Positions 12,642 through 24,997 of a stretch of 64,000 bases of DNA are shown here, piece after piece. This DNA is from Cunninghamia lanceolata (lineage: Eukaryota > Streptophyta > Pinopsida > Cupressales > Cupressaceae). Within the stretch, counting starts at the first letter, position 1; the number at the start of each line of letters is the position of its first letter. The position numbers and the translations under genes were made by a program. A model generated the notes under the pieces. That model saw only the letters and a list, made by a program, of their open reading frames with translations. It ran no database searches and was not told the DNA's origin. The stretch is taken from contig BSBN01001807.1 in assembly GCA_027924645.1 (NCBI GenBank), positions 14,154,001 to 14,218,000 of the forward strand, given 5' to 3'.

Positions 12642-13640
12642 GCCCTTGGTTATCCTTCTGTCCAAGTGGGAATGACCTTAAGTGGTAATAAGCTAAAGCC
12701 AAGCTCTGCCTAGCAATTATAAATAAACTGTGCTTGAGGTGAAAGCTTCATGCAACGAGTGCTAAGTAGTTATACCAACAGCCAACCTCCCCCAAAATCC
12801 TCCAAGGCGCAACCCTTGAAGGCTGGGAGACTCCATAATGAAGATTAGCATTGCCGCACGTATAACCACTCAAATGTTTTCCCTTACTACTTATCCATTG
12901 TTTTAGAAGCCAAAATCCCCTATAAACTAGTGCCGGAAAGAGCAATTATCATCTTCCTAAGACGACTCATGTTCTGACGATTCAATAGTAGAGATAATAG
13001 GGAAATCTCAAGGTTTGCGAGCTTTGGGAACCTGGAACTTGGTGTACCAGAGAAGTTTGTGCACTTGTAAAGGGAAGCCCATCTCCCAAGTTCCTAAGTT
13101 ATCCACTTTGAATAGCATAGTTGGTGTAAAAACTAAGTGAGAATTAAGTTTATATTTCCCTTGCCATCCTAGGATTTGTACCTATTTTTTTAGTCAAAAT
13201 GTCAAAAAATCTAAAAAAATCAAAAATCATGAAAATATTCTTTGTGTTTGTTGTGTCTTTCTTTCCATAGTTGAAAAATTAAATAAAAAAGAACCAAATT
13301 TAAGCCAAGAAACCAAAAACATTGTAAAATGTGCCAAAAACATTGAAAATCAATCAAAAGCAACCAAAGAAGCCAGAGCTACGCATTTATCTTGTTCTGC
13401 TATGCATTTATTTCATCCTGCTATACTTCTAATTTCTATTGAATTTTGAGGATGGTCCTACTACACATCTTTTCCATTCTACTACGTATCTATTCCATTC
13501 TGTTGTGCATAAGTTTATGTGCATATGTTCCATTCTACTGCGCATATGTTCCATTTTATTGCGCATCTGTTTCTATGCATCCATTCCATCTTGTTGCACA
13601 TCTGAGCACCCATTTCAATCTTGTGTTAGTTTATGAGGAT
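12642..13640 (+). other. Leader of internal region A
   Basis: This non-coding leader matches 23925-24530 and 26915-27985 over its length, beginning at GCCCTTGG. It contains a degenerate minisatellite at about 13460-13610 whose units resemble GCGCATCTGTTCCATTCTA. The corresponding region in the C copy (about 27640-27960) has more units. Open frames across it are translations of the minisatellite. Confidence 0.7.
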
Positions 13641-16244
13641 ATGACAAATCAATTAGAAGCACTTGCTCAAGAAATCCAAGGCATAGAATAGCAGATGGCA
13701 ATCTTACGAACAAAATCTTCAAAAAAACAATATTCGCTAGGGGGCGTATCTCCTTATCCATTTGATACAAGCTTGGCTAAGATACCTTTCTCTCCTAGTT
13801 TTGATGTGCCCAAGTTTGACAAATATAGGGAAAAAGATTATCCACGTGAGCCAAATCCCTCCCAACATGAACATGCCAGTACTAGCTACGCCTCACACCA
13901 AGATCATACATTCTTTACCCATCTTAATGATACTCTTGACAAGGGAAGCACCACCTTAAGTTGGAAATCATGTACCAATCAATCTACTAGTCCTCCTTCA
14001 CCATCCTCTAGAATACATATCCCACAGCATACCAGTTCTACACCAACATTGCCATCAAGTTCCCCAAGCTCTAATCCGACAACCAAAGAATCCTCGAATG
14101 ATCTTTTCCAAAGACTTTTTCCAAATTCATACAGCAAAAGAAAAGCTATGGAGAAATCTAAATCCGCTCATCCAATTTCATCCCCTTCTAGCACAAGCAA
14201 TCCTAATCACAATCACAAGCCTACACAGTCTACCATTATTCTCTATCCGTTGTATTGTCCATCTACCCATGCACTCATGAAAGATGTGATCCAATGGCTA
14301 TTAGCAAGGAACCAGCCATCTCCATGTAATAAACCACCCATCCCATAGCCTATCAAAGAACCTTCAAACATGTCCATTACCCCAACCTTGTTGTGTAATC
14401 CGCAACACCTTGAGCTTATTGAAGAATCTCCTATCATGAACCAAAGTCAAGGTCCATCATACCTTCATGTTGTTGACCAAGAGCCTATCCAAAAGTCTTC
14501 TACCTCCACTTCAATCCAAGAAAATCAAGAGTTATGTCAAGAGTACACTTTAGAGCATGTGAAAATATCAACCCTTTATCCAAATCAAGATCAAAGCATC
14601 TCCATCCAACCCATCCATAACCTATATCTTTTCTATGATCAAGATACTATCTTTGATGAAGAAGCTATCCATGAGCAACTTGATCCTATACCCATACATC
14701 AGAAAGAAATCCAAATCCAACCCATCCATAACCTATATCTACTCTATGATCAATATATTATCATTGACAAAGAACCTATACATGAGCACATTAATCCCAT
14801 CATGCTTAATCTTATCTATGATCAAGCAGATCGTGATGATCCTCTTAGCCAACTTTATACATTCTATGTTCACAATCTTATCACCCCATCTATCCATCCT
14901 CCATCTAGTCCTATCCATGATCCAACAACTTCCACTTCCCTTGATGAGACACTTGCCTCCCAAGTGCACATAGATGATCAAACCAATAACTTGGATCTTA
15001 ATGAGCATAATGATAATTAAGATCCTGATGATCCTCCACCATTCATTATCGACCATGTTGCAAATCTATTATCCTATCCCCTTGGTCTCACTACCTTTAT
15101 GTATGAATGTTCTTCCTTGGGAGAACAGCAACCGTTATCTACCTCTTCACCTTCCCCATCAAATAATGAGCTCACTGCTAGTGTCCAAAGTACCCATAAT
15201 CCCATTGTCCACCGCATACTCCAAAATATGAACTATCAAGGTAAAAGCTTAGGCCTTGGTTATATCACCCAAGAGAAGAAATCTCATGATGTTGGTACTT
15301 CCCCCACTCCTCCTAAATCCACCACTTTCCATCACAAACCCTATCATATCCCTAAAATATATGTCACCATTCCACCTCCCTTATCATATACATCCCAAAA
15401 ACATGTGACCATACACCTTCCACCATCCAATCTACCTCCTCTACTTCCAACTCCTAACATCCCTCCATGCATTTTACCACCACTTCTTCCAACACCTTAT
15501 CCATCTATCCATAAATCCTCTAAAGATCCCAATCATGGCCAACAAATGCATATGTTGTCTAAACAAAGAGCTTCCACCAACCCCAATTCCACCATCCCAA
15601 GAGAATTCAACAGCAAAAATTTGGATGCCTCTGCCTATAAAGTCAAACATCCTAAAGGTCATCATGCCTTTGGATACAAAAGCCAAGGATCAAAGAATTA
15701 TCCATCTCAAAAGTTGCATACACCCACACACCTCAAAGTAAAACTAAAAAAGGTGTGGGTCCTCAAGCAACAAGTAATTACCTCAGAAGCTGCACACAAG
15801 CTGCATATACCCAATCCCATAACTTCACAAGTGAAGTCTAAAAGAAAAATGATTTGGGTACCTAAGAAAAAATACATCACATCAAGTGAGGCATCAACCT
15901 CTCACGCATCCCAACCATCCCCTTTCTCCTCTTCCATCCAAAAATCCCATCCCATCAAAAAATTTCAAATCCTTCCATCCCACATGACAAGAAAAAATTA
16001 GAAGTATACTAAGTCTATGTGGATCCCTAAATGCCTACATAATTCATCCACCAAGAAAAACTCTCCATTACTTCCTACACCACCTGCCCATCATAAGCTT
16101 CCATGTTTATCACGGTATGTGCAACCATTGGTCATGATTCCCTTCCATTCCGCGACACTTCCACATAGCTCCATCTCCCCTTCCTTCCACTATTATCCTA
16201 CATATCTTCCCCATCCTATTCCCATGGTCCATGCTTTTGCATAA
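13641..16244 (+). pseudogene. Gag-start fusion ORF, Pro/Ser/His-rich, G-patch-like (copy A)
   Basis: A single frame of 868 codons runs from ATG 13641 to TAA 16242. It is interrupted only by TAG at 13689, TAG at 14346, TAA at 15018 and TAG at 15999. The N-terminus reads MTNQLEALAQ, then SPYPFDTSLAKIPFSPSFDV and PKFDKY, a motif found at the start of plant Ty3/gypsy gag proteins. The gag core that should follow is missing. Instead come Ser/Pro-rich sequence and repeated blocks with QPIHNLYLFYDQD, then ILQNMNYQGKSLGLGYI at about 15216-15266, which looks like a shortened G-patch. A basic segment with VWVLKQ and IWVPKK follows. Copy C has sense codons at the last three stops. I do not know the function. 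A structural or RNA-binding role is only a guess. Confidence 0.75.
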
Positions 16245-19009
16245 GCCTTCCCTCCATCTATGCATAAGTCTTACCTAATCTACACCATAATCCACTATCA
16301 CACCTTCCATAAACCACTAGCTACCTTCTCCATCTCACTTTCATGCAATCCCCTACAAACATCTATGAGAACACTTGACATAGTAGATGTGACGACATCC
16401 ATCTAGTGGGACTATCACCTTTCATGGAGCTAGGCACTTGATGCCCTCTCGTCCATATCCACCTATCCTATCCAAATATTAAATTAAAAAAAAACAAAAA
16501 TCCAAAGAGTAAAGAGAAATCCATTTGTCCAATAGTGAAAATCTTGCAAACAGGCACCTTGGATAAGTACCATGATGAAAACCTGGCAAACAAGCGTCAT
16601 GTGTAAGTTGATCTCCTACATCACCTACACTTGGGGACACCTTGTCTCATCGAAATATCACTTTTCTCCTAGATAATTTCCTTCCATACCATTTCCTATC
16701 CTATCCTTCTATCCATTACATACCTATCCTATCGATCCATCCATCCTAATCTTCCCTTCCTCCATTTTTTTGATCTTGATAAAGATTGGGGGCACAATGT
16801 TGACAAATGTTTTGGAGGTCTCTTGACATACCTTATCCCTCCAAGCCATGCAAATCCTTCATTATCCTCTCATCTTCCTTCGTCTTAAGCATTGTCATGA
16901 AAAATCCTAAGTACTCTACCTACAATGGGGCATGTTATTCCTATACGACTTAGTCCTTAGCGATTGCATCCTTTCCCTCTTCCACATGCATTCCTTCTAT
17001 CCAATATTACCCATCCTCATACCTACCCATTCCATTCCTTATCACCCATACATCTCCCTATCTATGAGGTTCCCTTGTCATCAGTATCTATCACTTAGTC
17101 TATCCAAAAAATCCCAGGAACATCAAAATCGTCTACATCTATCATCAGTATCTTGTCACCCTGAACTACGTTGCCTCTACGTCATCACATAGGCAAGGCC
17201 ATCTATCAATGTGCCCCTCAGGCACTAGGTCAGTCCCTTACGGTCTATTTCTTTGTATCTATTTGTTAGTTTATCCACAATAAGTCGATCCTTTATCTAA
17301 TTGGGGGAAAGTCCTCGACCTAGTTGGAGAGTTAGATTCTTGAATGCCACATGTTCTAAGAGGACACCAATAAGGATCATGATATCTTTTGCTAGATGCA
17401 CAAGCACAACAAAGCACACTTCCAAACAAAAATCTTGACACAAGACATCGACCTGTCCAAAGAAAAACAAACAAGTACCTAAACACTCAAAATAATTTTA
17501 TCTAAATTATGACAAGAAGACACATCTAATGCAAGAATGTTATGTGAGCAGGTTAAGTTACAGAGTCTAGATTTTTGTTATTATGTCTTTCTATGCTACT
17601 CAAGGATGTCAAAAATTGGAGAAGCTATGATGGGGGCATAATCATTTTCTTTGTCTGTTGTTTGTGGATCAATCTTTAGTAATGTGACAACTTTTGAGTA
17701 ATGACATGATCAGCAAAAGATCATCAAGGACTTCAGAGGTCTAAACATGAAAAGGGGCAATCCTTGTTTGTTGAAATGCAAGAAATACTCAGGTCATCTA
17801 AATTCAATTTTGAATAGATGCTTGTATCAACTTGCTATATCAAAATCCATGTAAGTAATACTCAAGTCATCTTGGTTCAATTATACCTAGATGCTTGTAT
17901 TTTCTTACAACATTTCAAAAGTGAAAAGAAACAAAAAAGAACCCAATGATGAAACAAGCACTTCAAAATACTTGCAATATCAAGATGACATATAGCCACA
18001 TCCATAATGCATCCATAAATACATCTATTTACATTTCACATACCATCCATCAATAAAGATTTGGTTCGTAGTGTTAGTGTTTACAAAAGCTTGTGAGTCC
18101 TTCTGTCGAGTCATTCTTCTGTCAAAATTCTCTTTCTATCTCTCTTTGTGTCTCCTATCGAGTCTTTTCTACTTTGATTGCATACACTTGGACATATCAA
18201 AAACATGGTAATCATTTTACATTAAGTGAAATAGTCATTAATTTGATTAGATCATTCACATTCATATAAGTGCATTAGGCCATCAGTTTGTTATAATTTT
18301 GCATTAAGTGAAATAGTCATTAATTTGATTATATCATTGGCATTCATATAAGTGCATTAGGTCATCAGTTTTTTATCATCTTGCATTAAGTAAAATAGTC
18401 ATTTCTTTGATTAAATCATTTGCATACATATAGCTGCATAAGTCAACATATCATTGCATTTAACCAAAAAAAATAAAAAACATAGCTATAAATCACAATG
18501 TCTGCATTAGATCATCATAGAATATGAACATATAGATGCATACATATAGGTGCATTTAGAATCATCCATATCCATTTGTGTCCTCATAACATAGATGCAT
18601 ACATAATATCCCATCAGAAAAATATCAAAAACATAGCAAAAAAACTGCATTCATGATCATTGCATAACCATCATACATATAGGCCATAATAGTTGCATGT
18701 AAAGTATCATAAAGCATGTGCATCACATATAAACATAACAAGTAAAATGCATTCATGAATCATAAACATCAACAATATACATGTAGGTCATAAGCTGCAT
18801 CATCATATAAATAGTAAAAGTGTCCAAGTGTACAAAATCAATCTGTCGTCCATGCATCACATCATAAAAGAGTCTATACATATATTCAAAGTGATAATGA
18901 TACATGTCTCGGTCATTGTCCAAAATACAAGTGATATATACACATAGCAGGCTATCCATGAGCCATCAAAACAATGTATGTACAAATGTAAATCCTATCC
19001 AAAAAGTAG
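16245..19009 (+). other. Non-coding 3' spacer of region A
   Basis: No coding similarity was seen. A polypurine-like AAAGATTGGGGGCACAA ends at 16797 and is followed by TGTTGACAAATG. A second G-run (GATGGGGGCATAA) lies near 17629. Either could be an extra polypurine tract or the edge of another element, but I found no matching LTR end. The part beyond 18450 is rich in CATATAGGTGCAT-like words. Confidence 0.5.
18213..18450. repeat. Tandem repeat, about 3 x 82 bp
   Basis: Units carrying CATTAAGTGAAATAGTCATT recur with 82-bp spacing at about 18221, 18303 and 18385. They become more diverged toward the right. Confidence 0.87.
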
Positions 19010-21617
19010 CTACCCTTGCTGTCGTGGGGCACTACTCCTAGCACTGTCCCCTCCTCCTCCATCGCGGCCTAACCCAGACTGTTGTGGGCCCATGATTGAC
19101 ATTCCTGAGCGTGATCCACCTGCCCTCTATGAAGCCACTAACTAGCTCCTATAGCTCGGTACCCTCTAATCTGTTGGTACCACCCCGTGATACAAACCTC
19201 TATAATACTAGGTGTGTGCTTGAGCTTTGGATAGCTCTCCTTGCAACCGTGTAACCTAGGCCTAGGCCTGTGTTACCTGTGTAACTAGAAAAGTTGTGGC
19301 CGCGTCTGTAGCCAGGGTAGCTATAGCTGCATCCCTCTCTGCTATCAATCCCTGCACCCTAGCTAGTGTTGTTTCTCCCCTATAAATCCCTGTACCCTGG
19401 CCAAGGTGGCATCCCGCTCTGCAGTGATGCCAGAAATAATACCTGCATCTCCATCTTTCCAGGCCTCAACAGCTCTCAACTATGCTTTGAGCTGTCTAAC
19501 CTACCCTCGAAGTATGTCCACTTCACCTCCCTCTACCTACTACTGTGGGTCAGGCTACGCCTGAACCTACGATCCCTGTGGGACCACCACCTGCTGAAAC
19601 TATGCAACTTGTTGTAATGCTTGCTGAGAGGGGCCCTGCCCCACTCTCTGTCACTGCCTCGGCCTCTCATCCCCTCCACCTCCTCCACCATCTCTACCAT
19701 CTCCTTGGTCTCCACCATCTCCTCTCCTCCTCCTCCTCCCCCTCCATCTACCTCCATCTACTTCCATCACCCTCCTCCTCTGACTCCACCTCCTCTAGAC
19801 GAGCAGCTGACTCTCTCGATCCTGAGTATCTAGGGAACAGGTGGGCTACAGACCAATCCTCATAGTCTTGAGTCATGCCTACATCCACAACCTCTTGCCT
19901 CATCAGCCATGCCTAGTAAGGTATCTGCAGAAACTTTGTCCTGGTCTCCTCATAGGAAGCTATAGGTCCCCACAGCTGCCACTTTGCATAGGTCCTTGCA
20001 AATAAGGCCTGCCCCTGTGGCTGACCCTAAGTCCTCCCAAACTACCTTAGAACCTAGTTGACTATCTATCACTCTAGTATGTGTGGTGTCCTGCCAATCA
20101 ACCACCTCATCTAAAAAACATATGGGAGCTCGTCATCGTCATCATCCTAGACCTCACAATCTATATAAGGTCGCCAAATCACTCCGTCCACATTGTCCAA
20201 CGCGTGACGCCAGTACACTAGCTTCCCCAACCTGTGATTGGAAACTATACTTGCATATCCATACAAGTAGGGCTCTCCTGGCTGCCTAGCAAACACACAA
20301 ATCGGTCGAGTCACAGCTATATGCTCCCATGCCCAGAACTAAAGCAATGAAACTCCTACTGACAAACTGGCTACTTGACGATATACCACCTAGTGCATGT
20401 CATGGTAAAGATGAGCTAACACACAGACACCCCAGGCAAAGCAGGTGTCCTCGGTCACCATCCTCTCCAATGTCTGTCCCTAGCCAATTAGGAACCCATG
20501 AGATTGCCTATCAGGGCATACTACACCCCTGATCAATCCTGCTACAATCCCCAGGAAGTAGTCAGAGTAGTCATGCATGTCCTTCCAAGAGATCACTGGC
20601 CCCCGTGGCCTGGGATCATCAAAGACCCACCGACACTCCTCTAGTATAGCGTCACACTACGACTCGTACTCCACAAGATGACCTACTATAGGTAGATGCA
20701 ATATCCGTTAGACATCCTACAAAGTAACAGTGATCTCACCAGTGGGAAGATGGAACCTCCCATCCTTGCTATGGAAGCTCTCCACCACAACAATCAGTAA
20801 ACTAAGGTTCACATGAACCTCAAGCATGAAGCAAACATAGTCCAAACCCATAGAACTGAGTGCTAACTAGTCAAACTCTGTAAGCATATAACGCTGCAAC
20901 AGCGACACGGGAAACTGCTCCTGCAACATCAACGTATCTGAAATGTCCTCCTACAATCAAGCAAAGAAAAGTGTCAACCATAACTATATCAAAAGCAAAA
21001 CCTATTCACACTATCAACCTCACTTACTTAGCATATCAAATTGATCAAAACAAGCATTTCATCTCTTGTCTAGATTCTATCAATCTTGGAGATCGCTTAT
21101 CGTTTGTCGCATCGATCAAGATTCCAATCGAGTCAATTTCGCTAAGTAGCTGACTATCCTAAGGCAAATGTGCCATTATAGGTGGCAAATGCACCTTTTC
21201 AGAGAAAATGCATCGATCCAGGACATATGCACTGACTTTGTTGAGAAGATGCACAACTCTAGCACAAATGTGCAGCTTTACCTAATAGATGTGCCGAATA
21301 AAAAAAGTGTAGCTACTTATCATGCATACGCAACTTCCTAATAGATGCGTCGATTTGCATAACAAATGCACATTTAGGATAAATGCACTGACTTATGACA
21401 TAGATGCATGACTTCAGAATAAAAGCATCGTTCCAGAGAATAGATGTGCTGAAACACATAACGACACATTCATTCAAGCAACTTTTCCTAGCATTTATTA
21501 CCCTAATAAATGACCCTAGGCTAGAAATTTTGAAGTACGTACTAGTGGTCCTACCTTGGCTAGCTGCTTGAACTATCGAACACGCTCAAATTGGTGATCC
21601 TCGCACGGTATATCCAT
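19010..21617 (-). pseudogene. Antisense PMD gene of the retroelement, spliced
   Basis: This gene lies antisense to the element. Exon 1 (21617-21555) starts MDIPCEDHQFERV. Intron 20951-21554 has GT and AG ends and joins in frame to exon 2 (20950-19010). Together they make about 668 codons ending in TAG at 19010-19012. Exon 2 has the plant mobile domain (aminotransferase-like, PF10536 type): DGRFHLPTGEITVTL, then RILHLPIVGHLV, CRWVFDDPRPRGP, CFAWGVCVLAHLYHDMH, and FWAWEHI just after a stop. PMD proteins include MAIN and MAIL1, and the domain is known to ride on transposons. The C-terminal part has an acidic stretch, a short heptad-like segment (AERDAAIATL) and a Gly/Ser/Gln tail. More than twenty TAG stops break it, with about five TGA and one TAA. 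Frame across 19530-19760 is uncertain. The DNA-level calls are visible; expression is not. Confidence 0.8.
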
Positions 21618-21716
21618 CGCTCTACTCACTGCTCTAGCTCTTGTGCTCTCCTAAGCTCTGAAGGACCAATCAACAAAAGACAAGTGTGCAAATGACTAGG
21701 ATTGTGGCCCAACTTC

Positions 21717-21724
21717 TATATATA
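21717..21724 (-). promoter_or_regulatory. TATA box of the antisense PMD gene
   Basis: TATATATA lies about 100 bases upstream of the antisense ATG at 21617 and within 280 bases of the LTR. The same box at the same spacing survives in region B (24721-24728, ATG at 24620). That supports a dedicated internal promoter rather than read-through. Confidence 0.6.
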
Positions 21725-21995
21725 GCAAGTGAACCCTAACTAGTTGTGTGGCGACCGTGACTACTTCCAAAGCCCATTTTCTACCATTTCTCTGAACCAT
21801 AACCTATTTTTCACCTTCTTCATCATGAGATTGTCCGTCTTACGCCCTCGACTCTTCTTCCCATCTAATCTCCCGAGGGGGCATCCTAGCATCATAACCT
21901 GTGCCAAGGGCAAACTAGGGCACATATCATTATAAAAAATTTGTACTTCTTTGAAAACAATGTGATAAAACACATTGCATCAAAGAGGGGCAAAA

Positions 21996-23081
21996 TGTAT
22001 ACACCTAAAAATGGCATGACTCTGTCTAAATAAATATTCTTAATATTTATTTTAGTTTAATTCCTCTATCAATAAATAAACAAATCAATTTATTTATCTA
22101 ATTGACATTCTTCCACAAAATTAAATAAAATCATTTATTTAATTAAATCCTTCATATTCCTCCAAATTAAATAAATTCATTTATTTAATTAAATCCTCCA
22201 AGTTCTTCTAAATTAAATAATATCAAATTATTTAATTACGTCTTCTAAATTCTAAAGTCATTCTAAATTAAATAATGTCTAAATTATTTAATTGAGCTCT
22301 TCTAAACTTAACATCCTCTATATTTAAATAAATCAAAACATTTATTTAGAATATCTATTTCCTCTTAAAAATGGATTAACACCAAAATTAATCCATGCAA
22401 ATCCATGTGCACACTTAATTAAATATTTTAATATTTAATTATTTGTTCTCACCCACATGTCCTATTTATCCTCCACTTCCAATTAGTTAACTAATCAATC
22501 AATTCACTTAACTGATTAGTCTATCCTGTTAACTAATCAGTCCACTTAGTTAACTCCTCAATCTATTTCTGTTAACTCCTCTATTGCATGAGAGAACAAG
22601 ACACTTGTCCTCTTCTTATTCGCGCACATCTCTAAACCTTCTTAAACCATTGATCCTCTTGTTCATTCTCAACTGTTGATCTTCTTTCTCTCAAACCTAT
22701 AAATACAACCCATATTCCTCTAGTTCAATCATCCAAGCTTTTAGTAAACATACTCTGCAGAATTCACAGCGTGCCTTTGGCACCCAAATCCATTCCATAG
22801 CTTGCGATCACCATTTTTATTGTATTGAAGCTCCTCTTCATTACAAGAAATATCATAGCTATTTCTCTATTGTCATCTTGAAAAACAAAGCAAGGAAGTG
22901 TGCTTTCTAAAGGCTTCATTCACATACAAAGATCGGTTGAGATTAGGCGACCAATGGAAGCTACGAAGTAACAAGGTGTGTGAGGTATCATTCTTTGTTT
23001 TGAATCTTGTTTATTTCCATTTTCATTGAGTTATTTGGATTACTTTGATATTATTGATATTACTCCAATTTTCTGATAACA
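21996..23081 (+). repeat. Gypsy-type LTR, first of two (1086 bp)
   Basis: It begins TGTATACACC straight after the polypurine tract CAAAGAGGGGCAAAA and ends GATAACA. A primer-binding-like TGGCGCCCACC follows at 23087. It therefore acts as 3' LTR of region A and 5' LTR of region B. A TATA motif (TATAAATAC) lies near 22697. The first half holds about eight short palindromes of the AATTAAATAAA...TTTATTTAATT type. Confidence 0.88.
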
Positions 23082-23086
23082 TTTTA

Positions 23087-23105
23087 TGGCGCCCACCATG
23101 GGTCC
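23087..23105 (+). other. Primer-binding-like site
   Basis: TGGCGCCCACCATGGG follows the LTR after five bases. It resembles the TGGCGCC-type sites of plant gypsy elements. The second copy at 26078 starts CGGCACCCACCATGGGG and has two substitutions in the core. Confidence 0.7.
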
Positions 23106-24557
23106 TTGCCCCAATTTAACCCCCAAACTTAGTTTTGTGTGTTAGGTTCCGTACATAGGAAGATTATGCACATATGTTCATTTCTAACATGCATCTGAGC
23201 TCTGTTTCAATGCATCTATAGATTTGGTGCATCTGTTCACTGAACCTATGCTTCCATGCTCTATAACATCACATTTATCCAAACTGTACATACATTCTCT
23301 GATTCTACACTTTTATCATCTGTAACTGCGCATATATCTTAACTGTGCATATATTCTTTCTGTCAGCACATTTATTTTTTGTAACTGCACATACACCAGA
23401 TCTACACATTTGTGCTCTATATCTGCGCATATATGCTCTATAACTGCACATTTGTTCTGATAGGGTCCCAGAGTTATTTCTTGTGATTTTTACTAACGCT
23501 AACATTTCTCGCAAGAATATTCTCAGATCTACATGCAGGACATGGGTTGGTTAGTCATATAGCCACATTTGTTAACTCATCTTTAGATCTAATTATCCAA
23601 GGAAAGTAATTGGATCATTCATGTAAATCTCATTTAGCTCTAACTAGGAGGATTGTAATTTGATCTTGTTGCATCAACAACTCAAATGTAGTCCCTACTA
23701 GAAAGATATAAAATTGAACCATTGCTATATTGCTTCTTACAAAATTAACAAATCATGTATTTGCCCAAGTAGCATAACTCATTTAGTCTTTTTCATTTTT
23801 AAATAGGATTAATGAACCATTGTTCTCCATGTTTTTAGAATGATAGTAGGCCTATGCTCTCCCCTTTCTTGGGTGACCAAAATGCCAAACCTATCATTTT
23901 GCATGTTTAACCTTTAGAGAGGCTTACCCTTGGATATCCTTTCGTCCAAGTGGGAACGACCTTAAGTGGTAAGAAGCTAAAGCCAAGCTCTACCTAGCCA
24001 CTATAAATAAATTTTGCTTGAGGTGAAAGCTTCATGCAACGAGTGTTGATTAGTTATACTGACAACCAACCTTCCCAAAAACCCTCCCAGGCGCAACCCT
24101 TGAAGGTTGGGAGACTCCATAACGAAGAGTAGCGCTGCCACACATATAACCACTCGAACGGTTGCCCTTAATACTTCTCCATTGTTTTAGAAGCCAAAAT
24201 CCCCTATAAACTGGTGCCGGAAAGAGTGATTATCATCTTCCTAGGATGACTCACATTCTTACAATTCAATAGTAGAGATAACAGGAAAATCTCAAGGTTT
24301 GCAAGCCTTGGAAACCTAGAACTTGGTGTACCAAAGAAGTTTGTGAACTTGTAAGGGGGAGCCCGTGTCCCAAGTTCCTAAGTTATCAGCTTTGAATAGC
24401 GTAGCTAGTGTAAAAACCAAGTGAGAATTTGGTTTATATTGCCCTTGCCATCCTAGGATTTGTACCTATTTTTCAGTCAAAATGTAGAAAAATTAAAAAA
24501 AATCAAAAATCATGTTCATATATTCTTTGTGTTTGTTGTACGTACCGATGGTCCTAC

Positions 24558-24620
24558 CTCGGCTGGCCGCCTGAACTATCAAACACGCTCAAATCGGTGA
24601 TCCTCGCGTGGTATATCCAT
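24558..24620 (-). pseudogene. Exon 1 remnant of the antisense PMD gene (region B)
   Basis: This 63-base remnant is equivalent to exon 1 of region A. It starts ATG GAT ATA CCA (complement at 24618-24620) and keeps the splice donor GTAGGA at 24557. Two adjacent stops are present, TGA then TAG. The TGA lies where region A has CGA, a C-to-T change. The rest of the gene was removed by the deletion. Its TATA box is at 24721-24728. Confidence 0.8.
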
Positions 24621-24997
24621 CGCTCTACTGACTGCTCTAGCTCCTGTGCTCTCCTAAGCTCTGAAGGACCAATCAACAAAAGACAAGTGTGCAAATGACT
24701 AGGATTGTGGACCTAGCTTCTATATATAGCAAGTGAACCCTAACTGGCTGTGTGGTGACCATGACTACTTCCGAAGCCCATTTCCTACCATTTCTCCAAA
24801 CCATACTTGTTTTTCACCTTCTTCATCATGAGATGGTCTGTCTTATGCCCTCAAATTTTCTTCCTGTCTAATCTCTCGAGGAGCATCCTAGCATCATAAC
24901 CTATACCAGGGGCAAACTGGGGCACGTATCATTATCAAAAATTTATACATCTTTGAAAACAACATGATAAAACACATTGTATCAAAGAGGGGCAAAA

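Larger units (their letters stand above)
23082..24997 (+). other. Internal region B, a deletion derivative
   Basis: It consists of the full leader (23082 to about 24538) joined directly to the last 460 bases of the internal region (about 24539-24997). Compared with A, about 8.3 kb is missing, including the sense ORF and most of the antisense gene. The joint lies at TTTGTTGTACGTACC, where leader and tail share only GT. The leader has a degenerate run of GCACATATATGCTC-like units at 23190-23460. Confidence 0.8.

Noticed and set aside
14635..15231. Overlapping ORFs in other frames inside the gag-start fusion ORF
   Set aside because: They are Ile/Met/Ser/Leu-rich shadows. The true frame is shared by 13641, 14370, 15099 and 16017 and is supported by copy C.
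16786..16810. G-run plus TGTTGACAAATG as the start of another LTR
   Set aside because: No matching LTR end, primer-binding site or second copy was found in the window, so it is kept only as a polypurine-like tract.
19533..19757. Minus-strand ORF with a Gly/Glu run
   Set aside because: It is a frame shadow of the acidic part of the antisense PMD gene. A small indel in that gene may explain why it stays open.
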